Assembly (NCBI RefSeq): GCF_014699005.1
Contig: NZ_JACWZY010000019.1
Span: 1 to 64,000 of the forward strand
Length of the DNA stretch: 64,000 nt
Direction of reading: 5' to 3'
Source: Spirosoma profusum
GTDB lineage: Bacteria; Bacteroidota; Bacteroidia; Cytophagales; Spirosomataceae
The notes beneath the pieces were generated by a model. The model made no database searches. It was given only the letters and a program-made list of their open reading frames with translations, and was not told the DNA's origin. The position numbers and the translations under genes are program-made. This document shows, piece by piece, positions 8,037 to 17,600 of this stretch. Each line of letters begins with the position of its first letter. Positions within the stretch are counted from its first letter, which is position 1.

Positions 8037-9518
8037 ATGAATATCATGCGCAAAACTGTAAATCGTTTGCTGTCGGTTCGGTCCAGCCTTTTGTTGGCTT
8101 TGGTCGGTGCTACGTTATCGCTCGCTTCCTGTCAGAAACCTACTGACGAGGTTGCCCCTCAAACCACGACGGGTAGTACGTCGACTTCCGCTACAGCTTC
8201 GGAGAATCAGACCATTAACGATTGGATTCTGTCCAACATGCAGGAACTGTATTACTGGAATGACAAGATTCCGGCGAATCCTGACAAAACGCAGGCTCCC
8301 GATGTGTTTTTTGAGTCGCTTCTCAACAAATACGATGCTACCACCAACCCCAACGGCGACCGGTTTTCATGGATTCAGGAAAGTGCTGACGAACTGGCTG
8401 CCAGTCTGAGTGGGCAGACTACTACGACGGGTATGGAATATAACCTGTTCCTGCGGTCTTCAGGAGGTACAGGGGTTATTGCTCAGGTACTGTACGTATT
8501 GCCGGGTTCGCCAGCCGAAAAAGCAGGTCTGAAACGGGGGGATATTATCTCAAAAGTGAACGGTCAGCTGTTATCGACGACCAATTACGCCAATCTTCTG
8601 TTTTCGGGTAGTACGTATACGTTTGGGCTCGCCAGCCTAAGTGGACAATCGCTGGTTGATTCCGACCAGACCCGGACCGTTACGGCCACTGTTTTTCAGG
8701 AAAATCCGGTTTTTCTTGACTCTGTTTATACAGTCGGCAACAAAAAAATAGGCTATCTGGTTTATAACCAGTTTGTTCCGGGAGCCAATGGCAGCAACGC
8801 CAGCGAATACGATGCACAGGTAGACGCTATTTTCAGCGATTTCAAAGCCAAGGGCGTAAACGAACTCGTGCTGGATTTACGCTACAACCCAGGTGGTTAT
8901 ACATCGTCGTCTGCTAATCTGGCCAGCCTTATCGGCAAAGGAGTCAGTTCCAGCAAGTTGTATTTCCGGGAAGAATGGAATGCTACGTTGACACCCCAGT
9001 TGCAGAAAGAATACGGCAGCAGCTTTTTCGCCCAGAATTTTGTTACGAAAGCGCAGAACATTGGCGCCAATCTTTCGCGGGTGTTTGTGCTGACGACTGA
9101 CCAAACTGCTTCGGCCAGTGAGCTAATCATCAATGGGTTACGTCCTTACATGACTGTAACGACCATCGGTACCACTACGTATGGCAAAAACGTTGGCTCC
9201 ATTACCGTCACAGATGAGTCTGGCAAGATCAAGTGGGGTATGCAGCCTATCGTTTTCAAATCGTACAACAGTTTAGGGCAATCGGATTATTCGACGGGCT
9301 TCAAACCATCCATAGAAGTTGAAGAGCCGCTTACTCTGCTTCCGCTCGGCGATACGAATGAAGCCATGTTACGTACTGCGTTCAACCAGATTTCGGGTGC
9401 TGCTACGTCGGGTCGGCAGGGTGTAACGGCAAATCCGCTTTCGTCAGTGGGATCATCCATCCAGCGTAAAGCAGGTGGTCATGCGATGGTACGTGCGCTT
9501 AAAAGCCTGAATCTGTAG
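8037..9518 (+). CDS. S41-family C-terminal processing peptidase lipoprotein with PDZ domain
   Basis: The 493-aa lipoprotein has a lipobox ending LSLASC, with Cys32 as the probable lipidated residue. A helical N-domain (NQTINDWILSNMQELYYWND) precedes a PDZ domain (VLPGSPAEKAGLKRGDIISKVNG) and the S41 catalytic domain. The Ser/Lys dyad is visible: Ser361 in TASASELIING and Lys384 in YGKNVGS. By family it degrades or trims periplasmic or surface proteins; the substrate is unknown. Two ATG codons occur at the start (Met1, Met4); the first is taken. A strong terminator follows. Confidence 0.9.
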   Translation: MNIMRKTVNRLLSVRSSLLLALVGATLSLASCQKPTDEVAPQTTTGSTSTSATASENQTINDWILSNMQELYYWNDKIPANPDKTQAPDVFFESLLNKYDATTNPNGDRFSWIQESADELAASLSGQTTTTGMEYNLFLRSSGGTGVIAQVLYVLPGSPAEKAGLKRGDIISKVNGQLLSTTNYANLLFSGSTYTFGLASLSGQSLVDSDQTRTVTATVFQENPVFLDSVYTVGNKKIGYLVYNQFVPGANGSNASEYDAQVDAIFSDFKAKGVNELVLDLRYNPGGYTSSSANLASLIGKGVSSSKLYFREEWNATLTPQLQKEYGSSFFAQNFVTKAQNIGANLSRVFVLTTDQTASASELIINGLRPYMTVTTIGTTTYGKNVGSITVTDESGKIKWGMQPIVFKSYNSLGQSDYSTGFKPSIEVEEPLTLLPLGDTNEAMLRTAFNQISGAATSGRQGVTANPLSSVGSSIQRKAGGHAMVRALKSLNL

Positions 9519-9544
9519 GTATTCGGTTTCCGAAAACCGTTCCA

Positions 9545-9593
9545 ACGACTATAGCACGAAGTGGGTCTTTGTGCTATAGTCGTTTCGATTTTT
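9545..9593 (+). terminator. Terminator after the S41 peptidase
   Basis: A 13-bp perfect stem (ACGACTATAGCAC at 9545-9557 and its complement at 9571-9583) is followed by TTCGATTTTT. Confidence 0.85.
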
Positions 9594-9671
9594 ACTCTTG
9601 AAAAAGGAATGATAACAACAATTAAGAATTTTTATGAGAGCAACACGTTATTAACTAACAGGCATTTGGCG

Positions 9672-9679
9672 TAATTTTG
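9672..9679 (+). promoter_or_regulatory. Possible -7 element upstream of the Kelch operon
   Basis: TAATTTTG matches the Bacteroidota TAnnTTTG element. It lies about 175 bp before the proposed start, which would leave a long leader, so the assignment is tentative. The remaining stretch between 9594 and 9852 shows nothing else clear. Confidence 0.3.
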
Positions 9680-9852
9680 CCAAACGGAATTGCCCTCAAA
9701 GGCATACGCCGACAGCAACAGAAACCAATAAATTCGTAATTCTTCAGAGGTTTCGTGGAAGCTGATTCTTCCGTCAGGAAGAGCAAAAACATCGTTCTTA
9801 ACTCAAATTGGTATAACTTTACGTTTCAGTTTTTTTGTACACGCTATCTTTC

Positions 9853-10947
9853 ATGATTCATTTACCATTTCGAATCTTTTCGGCAACTGAATCTGCGCCG
9901 AAATCTATACCCACTGAGGCAGCTTTCTCACCCATCGGTCAAACCCCTCAAAATCAACGCCGTAACCAACGTATCAACTGGGCTCTGGGTCTGCTTACTA
10001 TAGGCTGGGCAGGTTTATTGATTGGCTGTAACGGTACCAGCAGCACCGTATCGACGCTGGGCGACTGGGTAAAACGTTCAGACCTGGAAGGCGTAGCCCG
10101 CTATCAGGCCAGCGGCTTTGTTGTGAATAACATTGCCTACATGGGAACGGGGACGAACGTAAGCAACGAACGTCTACAGGATTTCTGGGCATATGACCCA
10201 GCACGTAACGCCTGGACGCAAAAAGCTGACTTTGCCGGAGGTGCTCGTTACGCGGCCGTCGGATTTTCGGTAGGTAGCAAAGGCTATATTGGTACTGGCA
10301 TTGACGTCAACAGCAATCGTCTGAAGGATTTCTGGGAGTATGACCCAGCGACCAATGCCTGGAAAAAAGTGGCTGATTTCACCGGCACGGCTCGTCAGGC
10401 CGCTACGTCTTTTACGATTGGCAACAAGGGATACGTTACATGCGGTTTTGATGGTAACTACCTGAAAGATATGTATTCGTACGATCCAGCGACCAATGCC
10501 TGGACAAAGGTTGCCAGCTACGGCGGTGCCAAACGTATCGGTGCTGTGTCGTTCGTTATCGACAATAAAGCCTATGTAGGAACGGGCAACAACAACGGTA
10601 TCCCGCAAAAAGACTGGTACGTTTACGATCCTGCGCAGGACCTGTGGACGCAGAAAGCCGACTTTATTACCGATCAGGCGGCCATTGCACGTAGCTACGC
10701 CGTTGCTTTCGCCATTAATGGATTTGGATACATTACGTGTGGCGATACGGGTACGAAAGATGTCTGGCAGTATAATCCTGCCGCTGACACCTGGGCAACG
10801 TTGGGCGTATTTGAAGGTAGTTCGCGTTCATACGGGATTGGCTTTGCCATCAATAATAAAGGATACGTAACGACGGGTGGTGCTGGAACACAACGCTACG
10901 ACGATATCTGGTCGTTTGACCCTACTATTGAGCAGGTTCAAGAATAA
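9853..10947 (+). CDS. Kelch-repeat lipoprotein
   Basis: The product is about 364 aa from ATG 9853; a TTG six codons upstream is less likely. A hydrophobic segment (WALGLLTIGWAGLLIGC) ends in a lipobox, but about 45 hydrophilic residues precede it, unusually long for a signal peptide. The rest is a six-bladed Kelch propeller, with blades reading like YVTCGFDGNYLKDMYSYDPATNAWTK shortened to the pattern G-Y-x-G...D-x-W-x-YDP-x-x-x-W. It is followed closely by DUF4907 and DUF4270 genes, a grouping that recurs in Bacteroidota. The role is unknown; surface binding is an inference. Confidence 0.85.
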   Translation: MIHLPFRIFSATESAPKSIPTEAAFSPIGQTPQNQRRNQRINWALGLLTIGWAGLLIGCNGTSSTVSTLGDWVKRSDLEGVARYQASGFVVNNIAYMGTGTNVSNERLQDFWAYDPARNAWTQKADFAGGARYAAVGFSVGSKGYIGTGIDVNSNRLKDFWEYDPATNAWKKVADFTGTARQAATSFTIGNKGYVTCGFDGNYLKDMYSYDPATNAWTKVASYGGAKRIGAVSFVIDNKAYVGTGNNNGIPQKDWYVYDPAQDLWTQKADFITDQAAIARSYAVAFAINGFGYITCGDTGTKDVWQYNPAADTWATLGVFEGSSRSYGIGFAINNKGYVTTGGAGTQRYDDIWSFDPTIEQVQE

Positions 10948-10954
10948 GATTAGT

Positions 10955-11314
10955 ATGTCAGCAGCGCCAAACGAAAATCGGCCCTGGTCGCGCATAAAGC
11001 TTATCCGGGCAGGATTATTGACGCTGCTGACTATTCTGGCTATTCTGACTGCCTTTTTTCTGTACCAGCGCCAGCCACAGTACGAAGTTCGGGTCATACA
11101 AATGCCTGAAGGCTGGGGGTACGACATCCTGAACCGTGGCACATTGATTATTCACCAGCCAACAGTTCCCGGTCAGTCGGGAAAAGACGGCTTTGCCAGT
11201 GAGGAACAGGCTCGTCGGGTTGGAGAACGGGTGGTCGAGAAAATACAACAGACGCAGGCAATGCCTACGTTAACGAATGATGAACTACGCCAGTTAGGCG
11301 TACAGATTCCCTGA
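10955..11314 (+). CDS. DUF4907 domain protein
   Basis: The 119-aa protein (start ATG 10955, MSAAPNENRPW, 7 bp after the Kelch gene) has one N-terminal transmembrane or signal segment (AGLLTLLTILAILTAFFLY). A small soluble domain follows, with MPEGWGYDILNRGTLIIHQPTVPGQ and GFASEEQARRVGERVVEKI, matching DUF4907. A longer frame that opens inside the Kelch gene is less plausible than this start. The function of the family is not known. Position between Kelch and DUF4270 genes implies a shared envelope function. Confidence 0.8.
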   Translation: MSAAPNENRPWSRIKLIRAGLLTLLTILAILTAFFLYQRQPQYEVRVIQMPEGWGYDILNRGTLIIHQPTVPGQSGKDGFASEEQARRVGERVVEKIQQTQAMPTLTNDELRQLGVQIP

Positions 11315-11325
11315 AATATTTACTT

Positions 11326-12666
11326 ATGCGTACTTGCTGGTACGCCGGTTTGCTTTGGTTAACCGGTTTATTATTATCTGCCTGCCAATCGGGTACGCTC
11401 GACGTAGGGCAGTCGGTCATCAATCCTCAGGAGCTGTTGATTCAATCCGTTGATTCCGTGACGGTTCAATCCGCTACGGTTATGCGATCGGACTCGTTTG
11501 CGACTTACAGTGACGTTGATCTGGTGGTCGGAAGCTGGTCTGATCCTCAAACGGGTAAAGTAACGGCGCGTACCTACACGTCGCTTGATTTTAGCGGCAA
11601 TCCACTGGCTGAACAAACTACGTTCCAGTTCGATTCATTGGTACTTGAGTTGGGTTATTCGTTCGCCTATGGTGATACGACGTCTGCATTTACACTAGGT
11701 GTTCATCGTCTGAACAGAGCGCTTCCGAACCAGTTTTACTACAATACCAGTTCGGTTCCTTACGAAGCCACTCCTTTTTTACAAAAAACGGTCATTCCCC
11801 AGCCTGGCAGCCGTACCAGGCAAGTTCGAATACGGTTTCCTGATGCATTTGGAAAAACCATGTATGACAAGCTGGTTAAAAATGAAATTGATGGGAATAC
11901 GTTAAACAACTTCCTGACGGGTTTTGCTTTTACGGGAAGTTCGTCAACCAATGCCTTTGTTGGCTTTACGGCAGCCGCTACGTCCAGTGGATTACGGTTA
12001 TATTACCACAGTACGGCAGGTACGGATGTTGGTACTACGTTGACCTCAGTCCAGTTTCCGATTGCGAATATTCACTTTACGCAGTTACAGCGAGACCTTA
12101 AGGGAAGCGCACTGAGCGGTCTGCAAAAGAAATCGGATATTATACCTAGCCAGCAAACCGGTAACACTACGTTTATTGTGCCGGCAGCTGGTTTACAGAC
12201 ACGTATCGAATTGCCTTATCTGAGCGAATTTGCCCGCCCAGAAGACTACGCCGATTTAAACAGCGCGATACTGGTGCTTGGCCCGATTCGGCGTGATTTC
12301 CGGGATAACTACCCACTACCGGCGCAACTGGAGCTAAATTTCACCAATAATCAGAATGAAATTTTGGGTGCGACAATCGTGCCGGGAGGCCCAACAGGAT
12401 TAAGTTCGGCTATTGGCGGTTACACTTATGATGCCAATGCGCTTACGCTCACCGATTACTATACGTTTGACTTAACGTATTACATTGGTCAGATAATCAA
12501 GCGCAAAATTTCCAATCGGCCCATGGTGCTCAGTATCCCGCTCAACCCTACTGGAAATGGAGCCCCGCCATCGCTACGTTCGCTGGTTCAACGGGTGGCC
12601 ATTGGCGACCGTTTCAAGGCAAACGACCGGCTTCAACTGAAGCTTTTCATTACGTCTGGAATCTAG
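11326..12666 (+). CDS. DUF4270 lipoprotein
   Basis: The 446-aa lipoprotein has a lipobox (LLWLTGLLLSAC). The mature part is beta-rich and matches the DUF4270 family of Bacteroidota outer-membrane-associated lipoproteins (for example QFDSLVLELGYSFAYGDT, NNFLTGFAFTG and GSALSGLQKK). It starts 11 bp after DUF4907, so the three genes from 9853 form one operon ending at the hairpin at 12683. Function is unknown; surface or periplasmic localisation follows from the lipobox. Confidence 0.8.
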   Translation: MRTCWYAGLLWLTGLLLSACQSGTLDVGQSVINPQELLIQSVDSVTVQSATVMRSDSFATYSDVDLVVGSWSDPQTGKVTARTYTSLDFSGNPLAEQTTFQFDSLVLELGYSFAYGDTTSAFTLGVHRLNRALPNQFYYNTSSVPYEATPFLQKTVIPQPGSRTRQVRIRFPDAFGKTMYDKLVKNEIDGNTLNNFLTGFAFTGSSSTNAFVGFTAAATSSGLRLYYHSTAGTDVGTTLTSVQFPIANIHFTQLQRDLKGSALSGLQKKSDIIPSQQTGNTTFIVPAAGLQTRIELPYLSEFARPEDYADLNSAILVLGPIRRDFRDNYPLPAQLELNFTNNQNEILGATIVPGGPTGLSSAIGGYTYDANALTLTDYYTFDLTYYIGQIIKRKISNRPMVLSIPLNPTGNGAPPSLRSLVQRVAIGDRFKANDRLQLKLFITSGI

Positions 12667-12682
12667 ATTTCATAAGAAATAG

Positions 12683-12725
12683 ATAACGTAGCAGGCCAGA
12701 TATAATGTCTGGCCTGCTACGTTAT
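12683..12725. terminator. Bidirectional terminator between DUF4270 and GH95 genes
   Basis: An 18-bp perfect stem (left arm ATAACGTAGCAGGCCAGA) closes a 7-nt loop, and its right arm overlaps the GH95 stop codon at 12722-12724. The arms contain the window's over-represented ACGTA word. Confidence 0.75.
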
Positions 12726-15199
12726 AAGCCGGTTACTACGTATGTTTTGCCTTTTTGCGTAGGAAACGACGTAACAAAACCAAAATCAGTTGGCTTCGAT
12801 TGAGCTGTTACGTCCTTAATACGAATCGGCCGGCTGGTTCGGATACTGCACGAATTGCCGTTGAGCGATTTAACTGTTGCAGTTGTTAGATGCTTGTTTT
12901 TCCAGTGCATCGTTACGTCAAAACCGCCCCTCGCCTTTATTCCCGAGACAGCACCGTCTTTCCAGGCATCAGGCAGTGCGGCCAGGAGATGAATGTCGTT
13001 TAAATGGCTTTGAATCAGCATCTCAGCCATACCAGCCGTTCCCCCAAAATTCCCATCAATCTGAAACGGTGGGTGCGCGTCGAAGAAGTTTGGATACGTA
13101 CCACCTCCTTCCCGATTACCATAATTTGTTGCCGTCTGACTAGTATACGTCAATAACTGACGGAGTAATAGATAGGCATGATTACCATCCAGCAGCCTTG
13201 CCCAGAAGTTGATTTTCCAGGCGCGGCTCCAGCCCGTTCCGGCATCACCCCGAATTTCGAGCGTTTTTTTTGCCGCTGCCGCAAAGTCAGGGGTAGTAAT
13301 GGGCGCAATCTGCCGTCCGGGGTGCAGGCCAAACAGGTGCGATACGTGCCGGTGTTGCGGGTCCACATCTTCCCAATCCTTGTTCCACTCCTGCAAGTTG
13401 CCTTTATGTCCGATATGCAATGGGTACAATTTTTTCCGCTTTTCCACGAGCAGTTTCCGAAAATCAGGTTCGAAATTCAGTGCCGTGGAGGCATCAATAA
13501 GGTTCGTGAACAAATCCCAGATAATCGACATATCCATTGTAGTAGCCACCGAAATAGGCGATGGTTTACCTTTCGCATCAATAAAATCGTTTTCGGGCGA
13601 TACCGACGGTGAGACAATCAGATAGCCTTCCTTATCCTCGATGAGCCAGTCAAGGTAAAATTCTGCTGCACCTTTCATGAGCGGATACGCGGTTTCTTTC
13701 AGGAATTTCTGGTCACCGGTGAAGCGATAGTGTTCCCACAAATGCTGGCATAACCAGCCCGCACCCTGATTCCAGTTGGCCCATTTCGGGTCGCCCTGCC
13801 CCTTGTCGCCCACGGGGTTCGAGATGGCCCAGATATCGGTGTTGTGGTGCGCTACCCAACCACGCATGTTGTAAAATTGGTTGGCGGTCATCTTGCCCGT
13901 TTTGGCCAGCGATTCCAGAAAACTCAGCAGCGGCCAGTGCATTTCCGACAGATTCGTGACTTCCACCGGCCAATAGTTCATCTGGGTATTGATGTTGATG
14001 GTATAGTTGGAACTCCACGGCGCCCGCAATTCCTTGTTCCAGATACCCTGAAGATTGGCTGGCACACCCGGCACCCGCGAACTGGAAATCAGCAGGTAAC
14101 GACCATATTGCCCATAAAGTGTTTCCAGGCCGGGGTCGTAAGCTCCTTTTGTGTATCCCAGCAATCGCTCGTCGGATGGAAGCTTTGCGTTTGGATTTGC
14201 CTTCGTCGTATCGGTTATCTGCAACGTAAACCGATTAAAATATGACTGGTAATCAGCCAGATGGCGTTTTAACAGCATTTGATAATCCGTATTCGTGGCT
14301 TTACGGATAATTTCCTCCGCTAGCTTGTTTTCATCTTTTCCGTATTTATCCGGGCATTTGTCATATCCGTTGAAACTCGTAGTAGCCGTGATCAATAAAA
14401 GTACTTCGGTAGCATTGCGAACGTGAATCCCCGACGTATCACGTTGCAACGTACCGCCTTTGTTCAGGGCCTTCATACGTACCTGAAAGCGCATCCCTTT
14501 GCAACCTGTTACGTCCTCATAAACAACGTGTTCGCGATCTTTCGGGTTGTAATAGTTAGGATCAACCTGCGCCGGGGCCTTGCCCTTCATAACCCATTCA
14601 CTACTACCCGACGCTACGTTCTGGAAGCGTAGTTGGCTTTTGGTTGTTACGTCGAAAGTGAGTTGTCCGGGTTTGCTGGCTGTCAACCGAATGACCAGGA
14701 GCTGGTCGGGTGCCGACGTAAAGATTTCGCGGGTAAATTCCGTACCGTTGGCGGTGAATTTTGTGGTGGCTACTGCCCGTTGAATATCGAGGTCACGGTA
14801 ATACGTAGTGGGCTTTGCTCCTGCTACGTTCTGCCTGATAATCAGGTCGCCCAGCGGCAGGTACGATTGTGTGTAAAGCCCCTGCATATGTTTCACCAGT
14901 GCCACCGCCTGGCTGTATTCTTCCCGCTCCAGTGCCTGACGAGCCTGCGGCAGATACGTCGGCGATTCGGGATTGACGTTCCCGCTAACCGGCCCACCCG
15001 ACCAGAGCGTAGACTCATTCAACTGAATCAACTCTTCATCGACCCGACCAAACACCATCGCCCCAATACGTCCGTTCCCAACGGGCAGCGCTTCGGTCCA
15101 GATGGCAGCGGGTTTTTTATACCATAATTTCAAATTCGACTGGGCAAAGCTCAGGGTTGAGCAAATAAGTAAAGTTGCGAACAGGCAGAGTTGTTTCAT
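12722..15199 (-). CDS. Glycoside hydrolase family 95 alpha-L-fucosidase (or galactosidase)
   Basis: The 825-aa exported enzyme has a signal peptide (LCLFATLLICSTLSFAQ). The N-terminal beta-domain carries the GH95 signature WTEALPVGNGRIGAMVFG and LNESTLWSGGP. The (alpha/alpha)6 barrel has the paired Asn motif ININTQMNYWPVE, the probable acid Glu in SPSVSPEND (near residue 535), GWSRAWKINFWARL, and the Asp in QIDGNFGGTAGMAEM (near residue 714), the residues used by inverting GH95 enzymes. By family it removes alpha-1,2-fucose (some members L-galactose) from glycans. No SusC/SusD pair is in the window, so it is not part of a visible polysaccharide utilisation locus. Confidence 0.92.
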   Translation of the reverse strand: MKQLCLFATLLICSTLSFAQSNLKLWYKKPAAIWTEALPVGNGRIGAMVFGRVDEELIQLNESTLWSGGPVSGNVNPESPTYLPQARQALEREEYSQAVALVKHMQGLYTQSYLPLGDLIIRQNVAGAKPTTYYRDLDIQRAVATTKFTANGTEFTREIFTSAPDQLLVIRLTASKPGQLTFDVTTKSQLRFQNVASGSSEWVMKGKAPAQVDPNYYNPKDREHVVYEDVTGCKGMRFQVRMKALNKGGTLQRDTSGIHVRNATEVLLLITATTSFNGYDKCPDKYGKDENKLAEEIIRKATNTDYQMLLKRHLADYQSYFNRFTLQITDTTKANPNAKLPSDERLLGYTKGAYDPGLETLYGQYGRYLLISSSRVPGVPANLQGIWNKELRAPWSSNYTININTQMNYWPVEVTNLSEMHWPLLSFLESLAKTGKMTANQFYNMRGWVAHHNTDIWAISNPVGDKGQGDPKWANWNQGAGWLCQHLWEHYRFTGDQKFLKETAYPLMKGAAEFYLDWLIEDKEGYLIVSPSVSPENDFIDAKGKPSPISVATTMDMSIIWDLFTNLIDASTALNFEPDFRKLLVEKRKKLYPLHIGHKGNLQEWNKDWEDVDPQHRHVSHLFGLHPGRQIAPITTPDFAAAAKKTLEIRGDAGTGWSRAWKINFWARLLDGNHAYLLLRQLLTYTSQTATNYGNREGGGTYPNFFDAHPPFQIDGNFGGTAGMAEMLIQSHLNDIHLLAALPDAWKDGAVSGIKARGGFDVTMHWKNKHLTTATVKSLNGNSCSIRTSRPIRIKDVTAQSKPTDFGFVTSFPTQKGKTYVVTGL

Positions 15200-15460
15200 A
15201 AATGATACGTACCGACGTAGTATTTCAAGTTAAATCTATTTAGTGATACGTTCTTTGTAAAAGGAATTTGTTGCCATTTTATCATCGCTCAGTTGGCCAA
15301 ATTGGGCAAAATGACCAGCAAACAAACACGTTTTGCTACGTTGGTGCCCTATTCTCCGGCACATTTACCGCTTTCACCGCTGAACCCGAAGCCTTTGCAA
15401 CGTAACGGTACGTTCTGGCGTAAGGACAGGAAAAGCGCCACCGGGACTTTTGACACCAAT

Positions 15461-16909
15461 ATGAAACTGAATCATTTACTCTTCTTCGGAGCACTGCTCT
15501 GGGTCGGTGTGTCATGCCAACCCAAAAATCCTGACCCGGTCGGGACGGGCGGCACGAATGCTGACTGGACTGCCGAATCGCACGGAGGAGATGCTGAGCC
15601 AAATTATGCCGTCGCCTTTTCGCAAACTGAGGTTAAAACCTTGGAAATCAGCATGACGACAACCCAGTGGCAGTCTATCCAGACCGACATGGCGTCTAAG
15701 TCATGGGGTAGCTTTGGGACAGGCAGCACCGGAAACCCGGGAGGTGGTAACCCGGGCATTGGTCCAGGCGGAGGGAATCCGGTCGGAGGTGGCGGTGGAA
15801 TTTTTGGTCAAGACCCCGCCTACGTAGCATTGCCCGTACGTATCAACGGCAAACTGTGGGAGAATGTCGGTTTCCGGCTTAAGGGTAATTCGAGTTTATC
15901 ATCCGCCTGGCGATCTGGCACGTACAAGTTACCATTCCGGCTGAAAATGGACGAGTTTGAGGATACCTACCCCGATATTACCGACCAGCGTTATTATGGT
16001 TTTAAAGAACTAAGTATGTCGCCGGGATACAGTGACAATTCGTTACTACGGGAGAAAATTGTGGCCGATATTTTCCGGCAGGCGGGCGTACCAGCGGCTC
16101 AAACGGCTTTCTATCGGGTGTATATCGACTTTGGCGCAGGCAAAAAATACTGTGGTGTTTACACGATGGTAGAGGTCATCGACGATACGATGGTGAAAAC
16201 GCAGTTCGGCGAGAAAAAAGGAAACATTTATAAACCTGAATCGACGCTGCAAACGTTTAACGTAGCGCAGTTCGAGAAGAAAAACAACGAAACAAAAGCC
16301 GATTATTCTGACGTACAGGCGTTTATCAATGCACTGAACGCTACCAATCGCACCTCCAATGCAGCCGCCTGGCGAAGTGCACTGGAACAGACCTTCAACG
16401 TAGATCAATATTTGAAATACCTGGCCGTCAACAATACAATTGTCAACTGGGATGCCTATGGGGCGATGGCGCACAATTATTACCTCTATAACTCTCCCAC
16501 CGGTAAACTGACCTGGATTCCATGGGACCACAACATGTCGATGACCAACACGGCTGGTGGCGGGGGCAATATGGGTGGAAATGGTGGTGGCAACCGGGCT
16601 GTATCGCTGGAAATGACCGAAGTCGGTTCGGGATGGCCGCTGATTCGGTACGTAACACAGGACCCCGTTTATTACGCGAAGTATAAACAGTACGTTGAAA
16701 AATTCACGGAAATGGTATTCACGACGACCAATATGAATGCCCTCATCGACCGAAACTATAACTTGATTGCGCCTTACGTAACGGGATCAGAATCAGAACA
16801 GAAACCCTATTCGTATCTTAGTAGCGCTACCGATTTCACCAACGCACAAGTTGCACTGAAAAGTCACGTAGTATCTCGTAATCAGGCCGTTACTGCTTTC
16901 CTCAAATAA
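15461..16909 (+). CDS. CotH kinase-family lipoprotein
   Basis: The start is set at ATG 15461 because it gives a lipoprotein signal (MKLNHLLFFGALLWVGVSC); the longer frame from 15293 lacks one. The mature protein of about 460 aa has a Gly/Pro-rich insert (GNPGGGNPGIGPGGGNP) before the CotH domain. CotH features include LKGNSSL, YCGVYTMVEVIDD and WIPWDHNMSM, the last containing the conserved WxWDxN metal-binding motif. CotH proteins of spore coats and secreted effectors phosphorylate proteins; many Bacteroidota members are uncharacterised. The DUF4956 gene starts 4 bp downstream. Confidence 0.85.
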   Translation: MKLNHLLFFGALLWVGVSCQPKNPDPVGTGGTNADWTAESHGGDAEPNYAVAFSQTEVKTLEISMTTTQWQSIQTDMASKSWGSFGTGSTGNPGGGNPGIGPGGGNPVGGGGGIFGQDPAYVALPVRINGKLWENVGFRLKGNSSLSSAWRSGTYKLPFRLKMDEFEDTYPDITDQRYYGFKELSMSPGYSDNSLLREKIVADIFRQAGVPAAQTAFYRVYIDFGAGKKYCGVYTMVEVIDDTMVKTQFGEKKGNIYKPESTLQTFNVAQFEKKNNETKADYSDVQAFINALNATNRTSNAAAWRSALEQTFNVDQYLKYLAVNNTIVNWDAYGAMAHNYYLYNSPTGKLTWIPWDHNMSMTNTAGGGGNMGGNGGGNRAVSLEMTEVGSGWPLIRYVTQDPVYYAKYKQYVEKFTEMVFTTTNMNALIDRNYNLIAPYVTGSESEQKPYSYLSSATDFTNAQVALKSHVVSRNQAVTAFLK

Positions 16910-16913
16910 CCGT

Positions 16914-17600
16914 ATGATTTTTCTGCAAATTCCCGCTACGCCCGAAACGATTCTACACTTCGGAGGGCTCGATACGTTCTCTACCGATTTTCTGGTACGT
17001 ATCGCTCTGGATGTACTGGCGGTCGGGCTACTGATTCGATTGGTTTATTATCGTATCTATCGCCGATCTGACCTGTTCCTGACCTTTTTTGGGTTCAACT
17101 TCGTCATTTTCCTCATTACGTACCTGCTCAATCAGGTGCAGATGTCGATAGGAGCTGCGTTTGGACTGTTCGCTGTTTTTTCGATGCTACGTTACCGCAC
17201 GCAGGGCATCTCGGCCAAAGACATGACGTACCTGTTCATGGTGATTTCCATCGGGTTGATTTCGGCGATCAGTCAGGGAGGCTGGTTCGCGCTGGTGTGC
17301 ATCAACGGGCTGATTCTCATCAGTGTACAACTGCTGGAGGGTAATTACTTCTTTAAGCGTGAACTGAGTAAAGCCATTAACTACGACCGTATTGACCACA
17401 TCCGTCCCGAAAAACTGCCGATACTACTGGCCGAATTACAGCTACGTACCGGTTTGCCCGTTCACCGGGTCGATATGCAAAGTATCGATTTCGTGAAAGG
17501 ATCAGTGCAACTCGTCATGTATTACTACGCAAATCAGACCATTCATGCCCCTTCTTCTTCCCCAAAATCAAAAATTCAGCAAACGATTACGGCTGAATAA
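16914..17600 (+). CDS. DUF4956 integral membrane protein
   Basis: The 228-aa protein has at least four hydrophobic segments (FLVRIALDVLAVGLLIRLVY, FLTFFGFNFVIFLITYLL, GAAFGLFAVFSML, YLFMVISIGLISAIS and FALVCINGLILISVQLL). It also has the DUF4956 hallmark MLRYRTQGISAKDMTYLF. A cytoplasmic C-terminal domain follows (ILLAELQLRTGLPVHRVDMQSIDFVKGSVQLVMYY). In many bacteria DUF4956 genes pair with a CotH kinase and a VTC-domain polyphosphate polymerase. Here the CotH partner is adjacent but no VTC gene is seen. Function is unknown. Confidence 0.85.
   Translation: MIFLQIPATPETILHFGGLDTFSTDFLVRIALDVLAVGLLIRLVYYRIYRRSDLFLTFFGFNFVIFLITYLLNQVQMSIGAAFGLFAVFSMLRYRTQGISAKDMTYLFMVISIGLISAISQGGWFALVCINGLILISVQLLEGNYFFKRELSKAINYDRIDHIRPEKLPILLAELQLRTGLPVHRVDMQSIDFVKGSVQLVMYYYANQTIHAPSSSPKSKIQQTITAE

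Noticed and set aside
13178-13625. Long open frames on the plus strand inside the GH95 gene
   Set aside because: They are antisense shadows of a clear full-length GH95 coding sequence.
15293-15460. N-terminal extension of the CotH-family gene
   Set aside because: The lipoprotein signal begins at ATG 15461; upstream residues have no signal and no similarity to the family.
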